DNA from: Ligula intestinalis
Taxonomy: Eukaryota > Platyhelminthes > Cestoda > Diphyllobothriidea > Diphyllobothriidae
Assembly: GCA_036362985.1 (NCBI GenBank)
Contig: JAYGXS010000004.1
Coordinates: 15,285,884 to 15,349,883, forward strand
Direction of reading: 5' to 3'
Length of the DNA: 64,000 nt
The translations under genes and the position numbers were made by a program. The notes beneath the pieces are model-generated. The model was not told the origin of the DNA. It saw nothing but the letters and a program-made list of their open reading frames with translations, and made no database searches. Positions 60,501-64,000 of this stretch are shown here, piece after piece; the stretch's first letter is position 1, and every line of letters begins with the position of its first letter.

Positions 60501-62254
60501 GTGGATGTTGCCTTAATTGAGGCAGATTAAATTATAAAATTTAAGTCCTTTTCACTCAAATTCTAACATTTTTGTTATCACCCATTTTAAATACCTATAA
60601 ATAGGTATGACCTACAAGTTTCTCAGTGTTCTAAGACCTTATTACTTAGTACTGCTTCATTCTTCATTATATAATTTAAATTCAACTACTCATTAGAGGA
60701 AGCGTTATGTCACAGTAACTTTGATGTAAAACACAAGCAGTAAAGAAAGATACTTTAGTTATCTGCAAAGCTTTGAAGAATATGCATATAAACAGTAATG
60801 ATACGCTTGTCTTGTCACGATGGCTTGGGTCCCTTATGCAATTCAAATGTAAGGGATATATTGTGGTAGGGAAATAAGCACGATTTCCTGCGGGTTGAAA
60901 TTGTTCAATTAAGTCTACGTATTGTTTGCTTATTCCAGTCACTAGATCACGTTGAGCGGCCGTATACATAATTTTGCGTCATTTACAAAATTGTAGTATT
61001 AATCAACTGCGAATGGAAATTCACAACCTCATGTGTTGAGCGATTTTAAGTAGTAGCAGCTTGTGGAACAGGAAAGATAACTCTACGAGTGTGAACGTAA
61101 GAGGGCTCAATGGTGACCCAAACCCGGACCGCTTTGTAGTGAAGCAGACGGTTGCTGTATTCGGTCTACCCTCTTTCCTCCATAGCATTTTAATGACAAG
61201 AAAAATAAAGCGTTCTTTTTGTGAAGCATATAGGTACCAGGCTTTATTTGTCACCCAAATCATCTCTTGGTAGGTAGGATTAAAAATAAGAGCTTCCACT
61301 TATATGGCCTCACCTTATCCTCAATATATCCTTCATACCGACCACAAACTAAAATGTTAGCAAGTGTTGAACTGATTATAAATACACTGCAGGAACCGAA
61401 TACGTAGTTGAATTCAGCATGCATGTAAAGGTCATGCTTTTTAGAGAGATTACCGTTATTCAAAAGGAGACATGAACTTTAACATTCTCAGTACAGTTTG
61501 CTAGATAAAATTGAATTTAACAAATGTAACTGAATTATTACGTCCTAAATGCCTTGATTTGCGGATGTTGAGGCTCCATCCACAGCGTTAGAATGCAAAC
61601 ATCAGTCCGTATGCCAAAATAAGGTGGCTGAACAAGAAATGGAAAAAAATGGTTTATGATCCTAGACTCTCAAAAGTCTACACTTATCGATGTCAGAAGC
61701 CAATCAATGAAGGAAGTCTGTAGAGCATAACATAGGGCTATGTATGCCAGCACCAGATCTGCACATTGATCAAACGAGTTTCCGTCCAAGCACCAGGCTT
61801 GAAGCAATTCTGGACCCATCCTGTTCCCGTTCGAATTCAAAATTTTGCATTTAATCAGCTATTCATATGAGTGTTCGTTTACCAATGTCAGTGCTCACTT
61901 AGAACTGTGATTAGAAAAGTGAATGGTCGATATAAATATGGGTTTTCAAGGTGGCTTTCTCTGAAGAATCATAAACGGTTTCACTGTCAGTGTAAATATG
62001 ATCTACTAGCTCAACACAGTGACAATAGGGGTAGGGGTGGTGTTAAAGCTGTAAGATTTAATGGCACCTCAGTTACAACCCTGCATTGCATTAAGGCCCA
62101 CGAATTATGAAAACACGAATTTGAATATGTACAGACAGGTCATAGGTCCTAGTCAGATAGAGATGGAAGGTTAAAACAAAATTTGAGGGCGGAAACAGGG
62201 AATTGATTTTTGGGGAATAATGGGCTGGGAGTGTGCAAATCAGGTACCCTTTGG
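51591..62254. other. Long AT-rich region with no recognised gene or transposon
   Basis: Only short open frames, homopolymer runs and simple AT tracts. No hammerhead, tRNA-like sequence or repeat shared with the rest of the window was found. It may be intron or intergenic DNA spared by the elements that crowd both sides. At 55085-55130 a lone CUGAUGA lacks a following GAAA. Confidence 0.5.
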
Positions 62255-62806
62255 TTACCAAGGTAAGGCAAGTTTAACCAGGTGCTCCAACTGTTTGCAG
62301 AGGTCCAGTTTAAAGCGTCTTATATAAGCAGCTTCCAGGTAACAAAAGATGCAAGCTGTTCGTGCTCGAAAAGAAACTCGGAAAGAAGTTATAGGATCTA
62401 CTGAATTACCCGTGCCCAACAGGTGTTCAGCGATAGAGTAACGAGAAAAATGGTTTTCTTGCTTAAATAACCAGCTAGGTAGATGGTCCTTGGCTCTGGT
62501 TGCCAATTGTCTTTGTGTACGCCCTCTATACTTGCATCTACAAGTGCATATGAATTCGTTAATGCAATTAGATGGGTCGTGCAAAGTTAAGGCATCCTGG
62601 ACACAAGGAGTCGGCATTTGTGTGAGTAGAGTATTATTCAAAAATTTCGAAAGTGTAGCGATATTCAATGCACTTTTTTGAACATAATAGTTTGCCCACA
62701 CAGAAATGTTCCAAACTGACTTTTGTAGCCTACGCACGCACTCGTGGTCAGGGAATGAAGTCTCATCCTCCGCGCTGACATGCTCCAGGTGTGAATGCCA
62801 GCCCAC
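62255..62806 (-). pseudogene. Penelope-like element C-terminal fragment with GIY-YIG domain
   Basis: A single minus-strand frame of ~183 codons. The C-terminal 130 codons are PLE: linker, then CINEFICTCRCKYRGRTQRQL where the YIG box reads YRG, then DHLPSWLFKQENHF, LGTGNSVDPITSF and the family ending LCKQLEHLVKLALPW. The first ~50 codons are not clearly PLE. The polymerase is gone. The open frame with a changed active-site box suggests a dead but not very old copy of the family seen at 47982 and 49345. A hammerhead on the same strand lies ~550 bp upstream. Confidence 0.8.
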
Positions 62807-63283
62807 GCCTGCCAGTTGAATGTTGTTTGTAGTTAGAACAAGTTGGACACCTTCAACGTACAGAAAAACTCAAATCGTTTCTTGGCCGCACCAACGCCGC
62901 ACTTCGAACATGTTCAATGATGCTCCTTTTTTGCAAGTCTGTCCTCCTGCGTGCACATATTGAGTCGAATTATCCCACAGTAAGGCGAAACAGCCGGAAT
63001 TTGATAAGGAAGTATCATATATGAAAATAAGCCAGCTCAGGGGACGCAGGTCTGGAGTGCTAATTAGAGCAGAATTGTCATGCTACCAACATTTCAGAGA
63101 TGTAAGTCATCTCCTCATGCTCAAAGCGAATGGTGCCAAAACTGCTATTAGAATCTTTAATGACTAGCCGAGGTTAATCGGTGTTGGAGCGATCGGTGTA
63201 TGGTTGTTGTTCACCTGTCTCAGCCTTTTGACAGATATTTGTGGATTGAGGTAAAGGTTTGCATTCCCGGTATGTGTATATAT

Positions 63284-63322
63284 TAAGAAGAAAAAGAACA
63301 AGAAGAAAAAGAAGAAGAAGAT
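63284..63322. repeat. (GAA)n-type microsatellite
   Basis: AGAAGAAAAAGAA-type purine repeat abutting the hammerhead unit. Confidence 0.85.
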
Positions 63323-63349
63323 AAAGCCGTACCTATCATCGGAGTCATA

Positions 63350-63406
63350 GTTTTATTATTCTGAGCTTTCGAACTCGTGTGGGAGTCCCTCATCAGAGCG
63401 TAAAAC
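63350..63406 (-). ncRNA. Hammerhead ribozyme, dimer-type (palindromic stem III)
   Basis: Minus strand: CUGAUGA (63390-63396), stem II GACUC/GAGUU, GAAA (63367-63370) and GCUC, giving self-complementary AGCU at stem III. Outer stem I is GTTTTA/TAAAAC (63401-63406 with 63350-63355) and the inner pairs are CU/AG. Core fully conserved. It is followed on the plus side by the CGTCAACGAAATCAAGC unit also seen near 300-480, showing that both belong to one element family. Confidence 0.75.
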
Positions 63407-63834
63407 GTCAACGAAATCAAGCAATATTTAAAGAGAGAAGGGGCTAAGTCATTGACGATTTTATCGCTGGCGATGAATTCCCACAAGCTTTTGAAATCTC
63501 AGATTGAGAAAACCATGATACTTGTGACGGAAACTGCTTTTTCTTCTCAATCTGGATAGTTATGGAGCAAAAAATCTGTTGCGGTGAACAACTTTGGTTG
63601 CTCAATTTATAGATATGGCGTAGCTGGTTGCGATTCCCATCTGTGCCTGATCACACTGCATAAAGTTCTCGACACACCGAAAAACTTTGTCCTTGATGAT
63701 TGCTCTGGCAAGCTTTTCAGTCAATATTATTAAATTTAGGAATAACCAACAAATACCGGGGACTATAGTGTGTTCATTTCTGGCTAATAAGCCGTCGCCA
63801 GTGAGGACTACCCAACTGCGGTGTCACCCCTGAA

Positions 63835-63915
63835 ATTGATGCCACATTCGAGTTCTGAACCCTCATCCCTTCGGTCAGATGCAAACATCCTTACCAGTGA
63901 ACCATGAGTTAGCTG
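63835..63915 (-). repeat. tRNA-derived SINE-like sequence
   Basis: On the minus strand TGGTTCACTGGTAAGG resembles an A box and GAGGGTTCAGAACTCG a slightly altered B box, ~35 bp apart. It lies near the window edge, so the body cannot be judged. Confidence 0.5.
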
Positions 63916-64000
63916 TCTTGTCAGTTTAAGATTAGTAGTATATAGTATTATTACATGTTCAGGACTCATAGATAGTGTCATAACTTGAAGTCTTGACAAA

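Noticed and set aside
63085..63130. Minus-strand AUGAGGA, GAUG/CAUC stem and GAAA resembling a hammerhead
   Set aside because: The first core base is A instead of C, extra bases lie before GAAA, and no stem I or III could be drawn; perhaps a PLE remnant.
1..64000. CRISPR array, bacterial operons or ribosome binding sites
   Set aside because: No regularly spaced identical short repeats and no gene-dense organisation; the content is plainly eukaryotic.

Overview
This is a stretch of invertebrate nuclear DNA, most probably from a parasitic flatworm (tapeworm or fluke). It is AT-rich and gene-poor, with no operons, and almost everything that can be recognised is mobile DNA or its debris. The flatworm assignment is inference. 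It rests on the density of Penelope-like elements (PLEs), on self-cleaving hammerhead ribozyme repeats, which are classical flatworm satellites, and on tRNA-derived SINE-like units. No intact host gene was recognised; one short piece at 22843-22993 (minus) might be an exon.

Layout. 0-5.5 kb: a PLE-type hammerhead, a frameshifted PLE reverse transcriptase, a compact LTR element with two ~425-bp LTRs and no pol, a ~470-bp inverted repeat, and a PLE GIY-YIG nuclease fragment. 5.5-15 kb: mostly anonymous AT-rich DNA with one tRNA-like sequence. 15.1-21.1 kb: two loci of a 368-bp hammerhead-bearing repeat, each present in both orientations. The first contains a 400-base assembly gap and has a decayed Tc1/mariner-type transposon next to its TA tract. 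21-27 kb: SINE-like units, LINE debris and a PLE. 27.4 kb: a second PLE-type hammerhead. 31.6-35.4 kb: a SINE-like unit, a decayed coding-like region and four PLE fragments, two of them head to head. 37.5-38.1 kb: a ~565-bp inverted repeat. 40-44 kb: the 5' end of an LTR element with a tRNA-Trp-like primer site, a dispersed repeat, and two hammerhead-like repeats ~439 bp apart. 47.4-51.6 kb: two PLEs of one family head to head, with their tails and a SINE-like unit. 51.6-62.2 kb: AT-rich DNA without recognised genes. 62.2-64 kb: a PLE nuclease fragment, another PLE-type hammerhead and a SINE-like unit.

How the parts fit. PLEs encode a reverse transcriptase fused to a GIY-YIG endonuclease, and their terminal repeats are known to carry hammerhead ribozymes. 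The 368-bp repeats carry complete hammerheads and no coding capacity. They look like retrozymes: non-autonomous units whose RNA would be cut into monomers and copied by another element's enzymes, plausibly a PLE. Every PLE copy here is broken, so any current activity must come from elsewhere in the genome.
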